Shown here: positions 51,169-61,298 of the stretch, one piece after another | How positions within the stretch are numbered: the first letter of the stretch is position 1 | Layout: each line of letters begins with the position of its first letter | The notes under the pieces: model-generated | What the model saw: only the letters and a program-made list of their open reading frames with translations | What the model was told of the DNA's origin: nothing | Database searches by the model: none | NCBI GenBank assembly: GCA_964524145.1 | Contig: CAZGCA010000019.1 | Span: forward strand, 7,021 to 71,020 | Direction of reading: 5' to 3' | Source: CAZGCA01 sp964524145 | Lineage (GTDB): Bacteria > Hydrogenedentota > CAZGCA01 | Length of the DNA stretch: 64,000 nt | Program-made: the position numbers and the translations under genes

Positions 51169-51753
51169 GAACGAGAGGTGCCTGGCTCTTTGTCAAGAGT
51201 CCTTGTCTGAACCTTGTCACGTATTCAAAACCAGCCTGGCAGTTGAGACGTTTCGCGGAGTCTGCTTATCTCGAGCTGCGCAGTCCTTAGCCCTTTGGCA
51301 AGACCGTCGATAGAAGCAGCACCGAAGAATTCTCCTGAACTCTGAACGGCCGTGTCGAATCGGAGCTGGGCTCTTCAATCTAGTTATTGTGCTGGGAGCA
51401 CCGCGTCAGGATAGTTCTCGCCGGTGTGGGGTTTCGTAGACAATGGTGTCCTGTTGCTTAAACGTTCGTAACACGATTGTTCCAAGTGGTTTAGCGCGTA
51501 ACGCGTCGGCTGGATACCGTCTTGGAATGGCCAAGCACAACATCCAGTGCAACCGATGAATTCCGTCTAATAAGGCTAACCGGTTGTGAGGCAGGGGATT
51601 AGAGAACAAAGAGAAGCTGGCACGGAACCTGCTTAACCATCGTTGGTGCATGTTATTGCATGGTGAATTGACCAAGTAGGACTATGACGGCTATGGAGGA
51701 CTGCTTGCGGCTGTGTTCGATTGCGTAAGAGTCATGACGGGAGAGGGGGCAAA
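51169..51753. other. 585-base gap with no supported gene
   Basis: No frame has a start with RBS and family motif. Composition looks more AT-rich than the flanking genes. Short palindromes occur (CTTGG-AATGG-CCAAG near 51513, AACCGGTT near 51580) but no tRNA, rRNA or clear ncRNA. A weak TTGACC-18-TATGGA lies near 51670-51700 and might serve the PilZ gene. Confidence 0.45.
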
Positions 51754-52134
51754 ATGACCGCCCTGGAAAAGCCCGAAAGCTCAGTTGGGACGGAGAGGCG
51801 AACGTCTCCCCGGGTAGAGGTTACACTGCCGGTAGTGTTGCGCGGAGTGGACACGTTGGGCCGGCAGTTTGTTGAACAGACAGCAACGATGAACATCAGC
51901 GCCGGCGGAGCGTACTTCTGCACGAAAAGACCGTTGGCCCAGGGGCAGGCAGTGGATGTTTCAATGGACGCATCGTCTGCAACGTACGAGTCAGGTAAGC
52001 CTTCACTGCCAATCTGGGTGGAGGCCAAATGTGAAGCGATTCGTGTGCAAGAGGTTGCGAACCGACTAGCACGATTGCCAAGGCTGTTTGGCATAGCGGT
52101 ACAATTCACGGACATTCCTGAACTAGCGCTGTAG
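51754..52134 (+). CDS. PilZ-domain protein
   Basis: 126 residues from ATG at 51754 (GGGGG tract before it). RRTSPR near residue 16 and NISAGGAYF near 48 are the two halves of the PilZ cyclic-di-GMP-binding motif (RxxxR and N/DxSxxG). It is a single-domain receptor, cytoplasmic. A cyclic-di-GMP phosphodiesterase (HD-GYP) is encoded at 18 kb in the window. Confidence 0.9.
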   Translation: MTALEKPESSVGTERRTSPRVEVTLPVVLRGVDTLGRQFVEQTATMNISAGGAYFCTKRPLAQGQAVDVSMDASSATYESGKPSLPIWVEAKCEAIRVQEVANRLARLPRLFGIAVQFTDIPELAL

Positions 52135-52167
52135 GACTGTCGCCTGGTCCGCGTCCGGGTCCGGCTC

Positions 52168-53013
52168 CTAGACCTGCCGACCTGCCGAGACACGGACCAC
52201 GGTATGTCGTTGCGCCCCAAGCGTCGTTGCAGCGTCTCCCTGATTGATCGAAACCTCCAACGCTCCTGAACTTCCCCACAAAGCAAGCAGTGTTCCGGGA
52301 GGTTCATCCTCGTAACAGGTATGGATCCCGTTTATCGACCGGCCTTCGATCTCGACCGATAGATCGGCGTCGACAGTAGATCGCCCGAGTTGTCCGAGAT
52401 GTTCCCGAGCGATATTAGTGACGAGATTGCCGAACCTGTCGATGCGTACGATCTCGCCCTGCACCATACTGGCAGAAACACATTCCGGTTCTGAAGGCGT
52501 CAGTGTTTCGAAGCGGGTGACCTCTGGTCCGAACCGCTCGATGGGCACACCAAGCAGCGCGTGTGCGGCGACCGGCGCAAATATGTCCCTGCCGTGGAAC
52601 GTGTCGCTCGCCGGATTGCGCAAGAAGTCCTCGTTCTCTATCGATCGTGCCTCGATTACCCCATCATCATTTGCAGCAAGACTGAGCAGGCCGTTGTCAG
52701 GTCCGACAAACGTATAGTGCCGTGACTTGATGCAAATGCCGCCCCGCGTGCCGCCGACACCAGGGTCCACAACAGCAAGATGGACCGTGCCCGGAGGATA
52801 GAGATGGGCGCAATCGCGCAGGAAGACTGCTCCCTCAAAGACGTCGTGTGACGGTATCTCGTGGGTCAAGTCCACCAGGTTCGCATCGTGGCAGATGCTG
52901 AGAATAACGCCTTTCATCGCGGCGACATAGCTATCGCGAAGCCCGAAATCAGTGGTCAGAGTGATGATGCGGCCGGGTCTGGGTTGGGATTCTGGGTTTG
53001 CGCAGTTCGTCAT
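52168..53013 (-). CDS. SAM hydroxide adenosyltransferase (DUF62)
   Basis: 281 residues. TLTTDFG near the N-terminus, VVDPGVGG, VGPDNG and a C-terminal small beta domain with DRFGNLVTN match the SAM hydrolase/halogenase family. Members in ordinary bacteria convert SAM and water to adenosine and methionine; true halogenases have a longer loop that I do not see. Cytoplasmic. Confidence 0.92.
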   Translation of the reverse strand: MTNCANPESQPRPGRIITLTTDFGLRDSYVAAMKGVILSICHDANLVDLTHEIPSHDVFEGAVFLRDCAHLYPPGTVHLAVVDPGVGGTRGGICIKSRHYTFVGPDNGLLSLAANDDGVIEARSIENEDFLRNPASDTFHGRDIFAPVAAHALLGVPIERFGPEVTRFETLTPSEPECVSASMVQGEIVRIDRFGNLVTNIAREHLGQLGRSTVDADLSVEIEGRSINGIHTCYEDEPPGTLLALWGSSGALEVSINQGDAATTLGAQRHTVVRVSAGRQV

Positions 53014-53142
53014 GACAGCCTGACAGACAGGAACAAAGCATTGTGTCGGCGCCCTCGCATGTCTCCCCTTGCCGACAGGTAATCGGACACGTGTCCCCGC
53101 AAATCAACGCTGCCGCGGTCTTCTCCGATCATCGGAGCATTC

Positions 53143-53400
53143 CTATGGTCTACGCAGACGTATGCCGCTGTCACCTGCCACCACAATGTGCCCTTTGAGG
53201 GAGTCCAATGGATGCTGAGTGAGAACCGCCTGCAAGAGAGCCCGGATGGCGTCCCGTCCCTCCCGCTGTGTTGCCTGCAAAACGACTTCGTCCGACTGAC
53301 CGGACAAACCTTGCTGCGGCACTGTAACGCTATCATGTCCGTGTTTGTCAAGGGCCGTTACCAAACTCGCAGGTACGTTCTCGTCGAGCTTGACCTTCAT
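53143..53400 (-). pseudogene. DUF5615 PIN-like toxin gene with internal deletion
   Basis: 85 residues. The N-terminus MKVKLDENVPASLVTAL with GHDSVTV and SDEVVLQ is typical of DUF5615. The C-terminus (AIRALLQAVLTQHPL) matches the usual last helix. The block that should lie between, holding the second acidic cluster (usually V-T-x-D-x-D-F), is missing: REGR joins directly to DAIRALL. This is an in-frame loss of about 30 residues. ATGA overlap with the upstream DUF433 gene is kept. It is probably inactive as a nuclease, or a remnant. Confidence 0.75.
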
Positions 53401-53648
53401 GGTCGTGCGAAGCTCCGCAACGGAATCAGGTCTTCTTCCCGTGCGAGTTCTGCAGCGTAAGCCAGAGCGGCCTGGATGTCCTCTGTCTTTAGTGTTGGGT
53501 AGTCCGCCAGAACTTCCTCTGGCGTAGCCCCTTCCGCCAGACTGTCCAAGACGATGGACAGCATCACCCGAGTGCCTTTGAAACACGGTTTTCCATGACA
53601 GATGTTAGGATCTGCGCTGATGCGCTCAAGCAACTGGTCTCGTGTCAT
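53397..53648 (-). CDS. DUF433 protein, probable antitoxin partner
   Basis: 83 residues from ATG at 53648 (GGAGATAG RBS). DPNICHGKPCFKGTRVML and GATPEEVLADYP are the DUF433 signature. It has a small helix-turn-helix-like fold and is commonly paired with DUF5615 as a toxin-antitoxin candidate. It overlaps the following gene by four bases. The partner is damaged, so it may be a solitary regulator now. Confidence 0.9.
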   Translation of the reverse strand: MTRDQLLERISADPNICHGKPCFKGTRVMLSIVLDSLAEGATPEEVLADYPTLKTEDIQAALAYAAELAREEDLIPLRSFARP

Positions 53649-53689
53649 ATCTCTATCTCCAGCACCTTCCTCTCGTCGCTCCGTCCATG

Positions 53690-55534
53690 TCACATCCACG
53701 CACGCTTACTGTAAATATACCATTCTAGAAGCAATACCGCAAGTGCGACGGCTGCAAGGTATCGCCAGAACTCGCGGTTGCTCGATACAAGTTCCGGAGC
53801 GCCCGCCACCTCGCGTCTGCCGAGTGTGAGATGGTCACGCGGCGCGATGTTGGACTCGGCCGCGGAAAGCAGGTTTACTGCGAAGTGCGCGTCGGGCTTC
53901 GCCTCCTTGCTCAGCGTGTATATCCCCACGTGTTTGGTGTTAGAGAAGAAGACGGTCTCGGTAGGGTCAACGACAACGTCATGCTCGTTACCGTCGGGAT
54001 CGATGATGACGGCGTTCTCGACGTCTTTGTCGGGCAGGATGGGTACCGCATCACCCGTCTCCAGCTTCAGCGTCTTGCCTGCGGCGGATTCGGGCCGCAA
54101 CCATGCGATGACGTTCGAGAAAAAGATCGGAAACGAAGCGCGCAACGGCCAGTCTGAATTGCCGATATCGAATCCGACGTAGGCTAGTCTTATCGGACCT
54201 CTCTCGATGGCCGCGATAAGCGCCGTCTCGCGAGATTCAGCGACAACCTCGGCGTAAGACGGCAGCGACGCGATCCGTGCCTTGACGACGTTAAGGTTCG
54301 AAAGGTTTGCGAACCGCATCAGCGGGTGTTGCCTGTCCCAATCGATGATTGCCGGTTGGTCAATCTCCTCGCCGGCTTCACAACCTTCAACCGGCGGGAC
54401 TGCGTTGATGAAGAGATGATTCCCGGCGGACAGGTCCGGCGGCGAGAATCCGTCGAAAACCGTGACGGCATACTCGTCCGTCGGCACGTAGTTCTCGGGC
54501 GCAACCTGCGAAAGGATAACCATCGGGTCGATGTTGAGCACTTTCTCCAGAAAGTAGTTCCCTTCGCTGACCAGCAACACGTCGATCTCTTCGGTTTGCT
54601 CGAGAACGTGCCATGCCTGGTCGTCCAACGCGAGATGGTCCGTGACGTCAAGTTTCGCGGACAACACGCCACGCGTTGCCGGCAACCCTTCGAACACCTT
54701 CACAAGCGGTTCGCCGGGCTCGATCTGGACCTCCGCGGCGTCAAGCAGCTCCTCACCGAGGTAGAGATCGAGAAAGCCGTCTGCCTTCTGCGTTCCGAAG
54801 TTCTCGACCTTGGTAAACACCTGGAACTCGCCCGGTTCAAGCGGCGATTCCCGCACGTCGAACGCCGTGATGGAAAGGTTGCGCGGTGCCCCCCCTATGG
54901 GAACAAACCTGACGTCTCGAAGCGAGAGGCCGAGTTCCTCGATGGGCGGGAAAGCGCCGTCACTGAAAACCAACGCTTCGGCCTGGCGGTGCGATTCGGA
55001 CAACGAGTGCGCAATAATTAACGCGTCGCGCAGGTCCGTTCCGGTATGTTCGATCTCTATTTCGCGGATCGCTTTGCGCAGCGCTTCCTTGTTTGAGATA
55101 AAGCTCTCACGAAGCTGAGCCTTGTTCGAGAACGACAGGACCATTGCCGTATCGCCGGCGTTCATGTTGTTGACCACCGTCAATGCGGCACGTTTCGCCT
55201 CGCCAAGCCGGTTGGGGTCCACGTCGGTTGCGGCCATGCTGGCGGAGTTGTCTATCACAAGTATCAAAACCTGCCCTTCGAGACGGCGACCCTGCACAAA
55301 CGGCCGCATCAGGGCCAGCACCAGCAGCACGAGAACGATCAACTGCAAGAGCAGCAGCAGGTTGCGCCGCAACTTCTGGAACGGCGCGTTGGCACGCAAG
55401 TCCTCGATGGTTCGCCGCCACAAAAACGTGCTCGAGACGAGTATCTCTTTTCGTTTGAGCTTGAGCAGGTACAGCAGTACCACGACCGGAATGGTTATTC
55501 CGAACACTGCGGCTATCGGTGCCAGGAAACTCAT
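53690..55534 (-). CDS. BatA-like membrane protein with vWA domain
   Basis: 614 residues from ATG at 55534, overlapping the stop of the preceding gene by ATGA. Two hydrophobic segments (residues about 5-24 and 58-77) flank a BatA-type region. A vWA domain follows with MIDAS residues D95-N-S-A-S99. A long beta-rich middle and one C-terminal membrane helix (near residue 600) complete it. It is an envelope protein with a periplasmic or cytoplasmic metal-dependent binding face. Last gene of the MoxR operon. Confidence 0.9.
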   Translation of the reverse strand: MSFLAPIAAVFGITIPVVVLLYLLKLKRKEILVSSTFLWRRTIEDLRANAPFQKLRRNLLLLLQLIVLVLLVLALMRPFVQGRRLEGQVLILVIDNSASMAATDVDPNRLGEAKRAALTVVNNMNAGDTAMVLSFSNKAQLRESFISNKEALRKAIREIEIEHTGTDLRDALIIAHSLSESHRQAEALVFSDGAFPPIEELGLSLRDVRFVPIGGAPRNLSITAFDVRESPLEPGEFQVFTKVENFGTQKADGFLDLYLGEELLDAAEVQIEPGEPLVKVFEGLPATRGVLSAKLDVTDHLALDDQAWHVLEQTEEIDVLLVSEGNYFLEKVLNIDPMVILSQVAPENYVPTDEYAVTVFDGFSPPDLSAGNHLFINAVPPVEGCEAGEEIDQPAIIDWDRQHPLMRFANLSNLNVVKARIASLPSYAEVVAESRETALIAAIERGPIRLAYVGFDIGNSDWPLRASFPIFFSNVIAWLRPESAAGKTLKLETGDAVPILPDKDVENAVIIDPDGNEHDVVVDPTETVFFSNTKHVGIYTLSKEAKPDAHFAVNLLSAAESNIAPRDHLTLGRREVAGAPELVSSNREFWRYLAAVALAVLLLEWYIYSKRAWM

Positions 55535-56404
55535 TTCAGCAGCCCGCCTTTTCGCAAGTATTCGAGCACGAGGCTGTCGAACGGCACATCGGTCGTTGCG
55601 CTCAGGTAGGTCGCGCCGCGGCTGGTGCAAAACTTCTTGATGCCGCCGCAGAACGCGCGCAGGCTTTCTCGATACGCTTTCAAGAGCGACTCGTTAACGG
55701 TGATCTCGACCGTGTCGTCCACCTCGGAATCCACCAACTTGAGATGTCCAATATGGGGCGGATCGATCTCCTCTTTGGCCAGGACCTGAACGGCGTAGAG
55801 GTCGAACCTGCGATGCATGAAGCTCTTAAGGGCGTCGTCGCACCCACCCCGGTCAAAGAAGTCCGAGATCAACACGGCAACGCCTTTCCGTCGATTCGTC
55901 AGCACAAAATCCCTGCACGAATCGGTAAGCGAGGTCTCGCCGCCGCACTCGGCCGACTGGAGAAAGTCAAACATGCGCCAGACCTGGCTCTTGCCTCGTG
56001 TCAAGGGGAAGACGGACCTTATCCGGGTCGAGAACGATGCCACGCTGACCCTGTCCATGTTGACCAGGCCGATGTAGCCTATGGCCGCGGCAACCTTGCG
56101 CGCGTAATCTATCTTCTTCGGATCGCCGAAATCCATCGAGCCGCTCGTGTCCACCAGGATGTATATGTGCAGGTCTTCCTCTTCCATGAACAGTTTCAGG
56201 AACAACCTGTCCAGACGCCCGAAGACATTCCAGTCGACAAACCGCGGATCGTCTCCGTAGACGTAGTCGCGGTAATCGGCGAACTCGACGCTCAAGCCGC
56301 GCTTCTTGCTGCGCCGTTCGCCCTTTATCTTGCCGGTGAATATCCTGCGCGACGTGACGGTCAGCCCGTCAAGCTTGCGCAGAAACTCCGGTTCCAGCAG
56401 CAGG

Positions 56405-56412
<8 letters not shown>
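55531..56412 (-). CDS. DUF58 protein with vWA-like fold
   Basis: 293 residues. The DUF58 hallmark DYRDYVYGDDPRFVDWNV lies at 46-63 and a vWA MIDAS D88-T-S-G-S92 follows. It is cytoplasmic and the standard partner of MoxR ATPases. It starts inside the MoxR stop (8-base overlap). Confidence 0.95.
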
Positions 56413-57412
<1,000 letters not shown>

Positions 57413-57467
57413 TTCGTTTCTCCTCAACTCTGTCGGCTACGTGATACGAACGAAGAGGTTCCTTCGT

Positions 57468-60350
57468 TCACCTTCCATTCCGGTCTTCACGTTTGGATTT
57501 CCCCTTCAATGCGCGCTTCTTTGCAGCCAGAAGCTGCTTGGTGTATAGAACAGGCTCGTCCTCTGGCACCGGCTCTTTGACGCCGTTACGTTCTTCGGCC
57601 GGAGTCACATCGCCAGTCAGCACTTCAGCAGCCTCTCCCGGCGCAACTCCAGGATGCCCTTGGACCGTGCGTCCAGCGGTCCGAGCAACACCCGGCACCG
57701 TACCGACTTCCGGCACGGGTTCCGGCGGCCGCACGAACCTGCGCAGGATGGCCATACGACCGGCGACCGCTGCGGCGGCAGCCCTTATTCGGGTCGCCTC
57801 AATGACTATCCGACGTATGAATATGTCCAGCGGAAACAGCAATACCGCCAATGCCAGCAGCCACGGCGACATCCGTCTCGGTGCGGCAAGCGTGGTGCCT
57901 GTGTGGAGAAAGACGTCGCGAGGGCTATCGAGCACCCGGCCCTTTGTGATGGACGCAATCTCATCGAGCAGCTTCTCGTTGGTCTTGAACCGCCTGTACT
58001 CTTCGGAATACGACACCGCGGCGCCGGTTGTTGACGTGCCGCCCGCACCGTCTTCGGACTCGTAATCCAGGTTGACCAGATACGTGCCAACATCTTTTGC
58101 GCGAAACCGTGCCTCGTATCGCCCCGCCGCGGTCTGCTCGAACTCCAACGGGTCGGCATCGAGCGCGGGCGTCAGCACCCGGCCTCCAAGGCTGAGGAAA
58201 TTGACGAACGTGCCGTCGTCCGAGACGGCATCGACCGTGACCACCCCTTGCCCGTCGCGTATATCGGTAGCCACCTGGAAATCCGTCTCGCTTACTGACC
58301 TCATCGTCCAGCGGACAACCTGGGCCCAGAACTTCGTGAATCCTTCCCAGTTTACCCAATCGGCAGCCCATCGCCGTTTCGCGTCGGATGTGAAGGCAAC
58401 GCTCTTTCCGAGCCCGTACCGCCAGTGTGCGAGCACCGGATCGTCCTTGTTCGAAACGAGCGGCATCTCGGCACGGTCCTTGGCCGAGGTACAAACGTAC
58501 CCTTTCAGTTCAGGGAGTTCCGTCTCCTCGAAGCCGGATAACATCTCCGAGAAATGGGTCTGTTTTGGGACGAACGGCTCCTCGAATATGAGCGATTTCC
58601 TGACGACCGACGCCTCCTTGATGAAGATACGAGGCAGCTCGTTTGGACTCTCGACTTTGTAGGACCTGCCGTTGCCTTGAGCTGCCACAGCCTGCATGGT
58701 CTGCGTGTCGCGCGGCGAGTGAGGCTTGATGCAGACCGTGCTGATAGTGATCTTTGCAGCGGCCAGCTTTTGTACAAGAGCCGGGGTTGGCTGCGCCGGA
58801 TCTCCGTCGGAGATGATCACAATATGCTTGAGTCCGGCGTTACATTCGGACAGCCCTTTGTAGGCCATGTTGAGTGTTGTGTCGAAGCTCGGCATGTCAC
58901 CCGGTCGCATCGTGTTGATCAAGTTGTACATTTGCACCTTGTTGCCGACCTCTTGGATCGGGAACAGCCATCTTTCGCCCGTGTCGTAGAGCAACACCCC
59001 GGCCTTGTCCTTGCTCGACAGAACCTCTATTGCTGCAATGGCGATGTCCCGGGCCCATGCGTTGGCCTGGGGCATCTCGCAGGTGTGCATGATCAGCACC
59101 AGCGCGCCGCTGGGAACGATCTTCTTCTGGCTGATGTCCATCTCGACGGGCAGCGCCCGCTCGACCGGTGTTCCCAGATAGCCGCCGGCACCGAACCCCT
59201 CACTCCCGCCAAGCATTATCAGGCCGCCCCCGAGCTCTTTGACGTTGGCTTCTATCAGCTCCATCTGGCGCACGGAGAAGTCGCTTGCGGCGACCTCGGA
59301 GAGTATCACGGTGTCGTAGCGCTGCAAGTCCGTTATGGTCGTCGGCAGACCGGTCAGGTTGCGCAGTTCAACGGTTATTCTCTCCGTCTCGAGCGCTCGG
59401 ACGAGGTCCGCTCCTTCGTCGGACTCCCCCTCGACATAGAGCACTTTGGGTTCACCGCGTACGGCGACGAACCCGTGCCCCCTGTTGTTCTCCCTGTTGG
59501 TGTCGTACCGGCAGTCGACGGTAGCCTCGTACGTGTGAAACCCTGCCTGCACGAGCGAGCGAGGTACGACAAAGATGTTCTTGCCGCGCGAAAGGCTGAC
59601 GTCCTGTTCGGCAACCAGCCTGCCGCTCTCGAACAGCCGCAACACACCCGGCGCGTCCTGAAACGCCCGGACGACGATTCGCACCTCGAAGGGTTCCTCC
59701 TTATCGACCCTTTCCGGGACAACCAGTTCCTCGATCATTACTTCGCGGTCGTACTCGAACGTCACCGGCAACACGTCTATCACGGTTCCGTTGCCACGTG
59801 CGAGCCGTGCTTGCTCGAGCGCCGACCCCTGTGTTTCGTTCCCGTCAGAGATGAGTACCATCCGTTTCTGGGTTCGCTCGGGGAACGCTGCTGCGGCCAA
59901 CCTGAGTGCATCGCCGATGTTGGTGTTGTCGTTCTTTGTATCGGAGAGGATTGTCTCGAGTTGGAAGTCCCGGTTGGGCGCCAGTTCGATGCTGACGTTC
60001 TCTGCGAAGACAAGAAGGCCGGCGAGGTCGTTGGCTTGCATCTCGTCCGCGGCGCGTTCGATGAAGTTGAGCGCGTATTTTTGCTGCTCGCGCGGTATAC
60101 TGTCCGACCGGTCGAGAACGAAGAAGACCGTCAGGTCGTCCCGTTCTCTGACCATCTCGAGCCCCGCAAGCGCCAACACAACGCAGACAACAATCACGAG
60201 CCGCAGCAGCATGGATATGCCGCGTTGGACGCCGCCGAGCGACCGGACGCGTCTCCCGCGGTATACGACGAACGGGAGGCAGAACAGGAAGAGCAGAAGG
60301 GCTGCCGGGAACGTAAACCCGAACGGGAGCGAGAACGGCAGACCTTGCAC
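57468..60350 (-). CDS. Large membrane protein with vWA and glutamine-amidotransferase-like regions
   Basis: 960 residues. Two N-terminal membrane helices (about 12-31 and 43-66), a vWA domain with D80-R-S-D-S84, a beta-sandwich, then an amidotransferase-like alpha/beta region (VELRNLTGLPTT, GGGLIMLGGSEGFG) without a clear catalytic Cys, a second vWA-like region with a degraded motif (IMHTCEM), and a C-terminal helix near 840-860 with a basic Pro-rich tail. This family is common in planctomycete-like bacteria beside MoxR. The role is unknown but tied to the operon. Confidence 0.9.
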   Translation of the reverse strand: MQGLPFSLPFGFTFPAALLLFLFCLPFVVYRGRRVRSLGGVQRGISMLLRLVIVVCVVLALAGLEMVRERDDLTVFFVLDRSDSIPREQQKYALNFIERAADEMQANDLAGLLVFAENVSIELAPNRDFQLETILSDTKNDNTNIGDALRLAAAAFPERTQKRMVLISDGNETQGSALEQARLARGNGTVIDVLPVTFEYDREVMIEELVVPERVDKEEPFEVRIVVRAFQDAPGVLRLFESGRLVAEQDVSLSRGKNIFVVPRSLVQAGFHTYEATVDCRYDTNRENNRGHGFVAVRGEPKVLYVEGESDEGADLVRALETERITVELRNLTGLPTTITDLQRYDTVILSEVAASDFSVRQMELIEANVKELGGGLIMLGGSEGFGAGGYLGTPVERALPVEMDISQKKIVPSGALVLIMHTCEMPQANAWARDIAIAAIEVLSSKDKAGVLLYDTGERWLFPIQEVGNKVQMYNLINTMRPGDMPSFDTTLNMAYKGLSECNAGLKHIVIISDGDPAQPTPALVQKLAAAKITISTVCIKPHSPRDTQTMQAVAAQGNGRSYKVESPNELPRIFIKEASVVRKSLIFEEPFVPKQTHFSEMLSGFEETELPELKGYVCTSAKDRAEMPLVSNKDDPVLAHWRYGLGKSVAFTSDAKRRWAADWVNWEGFTKFWAQVVRWTMRSVSETDFQVATDIRDGQGVVTVDAVSDDGTFVNFLSLGGRVLTPALDADPLEFEQTAAGRYEARFRAKDVGTYLVNLDYESEDGAGGTSTTGAAVSYSEEYRRFKTNEKLLDEIASITKGRVLDSPRDVFLHTGTTLAAPRRMSPWLLALAVLLFPLDIFIRRIVIEATRIRAAAAAVAGRMAILRRFVRPPEPVPEVGTVPGVARTAGRTVQGHPGVAPGEAAEVLTGDVTPAEERNGVKEPVPEDEPVLYTKQLLAAKKRALKGKSKREDRNGR

Positions 60351-60362
60351 GTTGTTCCTTTC

Positions 60363-61298
60363 CTACCTTGCGATCAGAACCTGTACTCGGTGGTTTTCGG
60401 TGTCGGCCACGAAAATCGTGCCCGACCGGCTGACGGCTATGCCCCATGGGGAACCAAACCGGCCGCTATCCAAACCGGCCTCGCCCCAGGTGGCGATGTG
60501 GGTCCCGTCACCCGCGAACTTCTGCACGCGACAGTTTCCATATTCGCAGACGTAGACGGTGTCGTCCGGCCCGATCGCGATATCATACGGGTACTTGAAT
60601 TGGCCGGGAGCGTTGCCCGGCGTGCCCCATTGCAGCACAAACGTACCGTCCTTTTTGAACTTCTGGATACGGTGGTTGACCGAGTCGGCAACGTATAGGT
60701 ATCCCGCGGAATCCATCGCGAGCGCCATCGGCCGCTTGAACTGGCCCGGTTCTGAACCGAACGAACCCCACGACGTGATGAAGCTGTGGTCCTTGTCGAA
60801 CTTCTGGATACGGTTCGCCTCACCATACTCCGCGACGTAGAAGTTGCCGTCCGAGTCAACAACGATGTCCGTCGGGTAGATGAACTCGCCGGACCCGCCC
60901 CCGTACGTGCCCCATTCCGAGAGGAGCGTGCCGTCGGGTGCCATCACGAGCACTCGCGAGTAATGTGTGTCTGGAATGAGCAGGCTGCCGTTCAGATCGA
61001 ACCCGATCCCTGTTGGCGTGCCCTTCTCGGACTCCGGCAGCTCCCAACTCCCGACGAACGTCCCGTCCGGGTCGAACTTCTGGACTCGGCCGGACCTGTC
61101 GATGATGTAGAGCATGGTGTCCGGCCCGACACCTATGGCGCGCGGTCCGGCAAACTGACCCTCGTCGCTGCCCGGAGCACCGAAGACGGCAATGGCGAGG
61201 TCCGTGTCCGCGCCGCTTCGGCCGTCGCCGCATCGCAGCGCACACAACGGCGCCAACAGCGCGACAATGCCAAGAGAAAATCTATGGAGTTTCCTCAT
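60363..61298 (-). CDS. Exported NHL-repeat beta-propeller protein
   Basis: 311 residues. The signal peptide ends near a Cys (LCALRC), but Arg just before the Cys makes a lipobox doubtful. Six NHL repeats of the type GQFKRPMALAMDSAGYLYVAD...HRIQKF form one six-bladed propeller. NHL propellers bind proteins, RNA or sugars; no catalytic site is seen. It overlaps the upstream membrane gene by 17 bases, so it is an integral part of the operon. Confidence 0.93.
   Translation of the reverse strand: MRKLHRFSLGIVALLAPLCALRCGDGRSGADTDLAIAVFGAPGSDEGQFAGPRAIGVGPDTMLYIIDRSGRVQKFDPDGTFVGSWELPESEKGTPTGIGFDLNGSLLIPDTHYSRVLVMAPDGTLLSEWGTYGGGSGEFIYPTDIVVDSDGNFYVAEYGEANRIQKFDKDHSFITSWGSFGSEPGQFKRPMALAMDSAGYLYVADSVNHRIQKFKKDGTFVLQWGTPGNAPGQFKYPYDIAIGPDDTVYVCEYGNCRVQKFAGDGTHIATWGEAGLDSGRFGSPWGIAVSRSGTIFVADTENHRVQVLIAR

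Noticed and set aside
53143..53586. 147-codon reading of the DUF5615 frame
   Set aside because: The upstream part runs through DUF433 in another frame; the DUF5615 start at 53400 has the expected ATGA overlap.
58554..60698. 714-codon plus-strand frame
   Set aside because: Antisense to the large vWA membrane protein, whose domains are clear; composition is that of a shadow frame.
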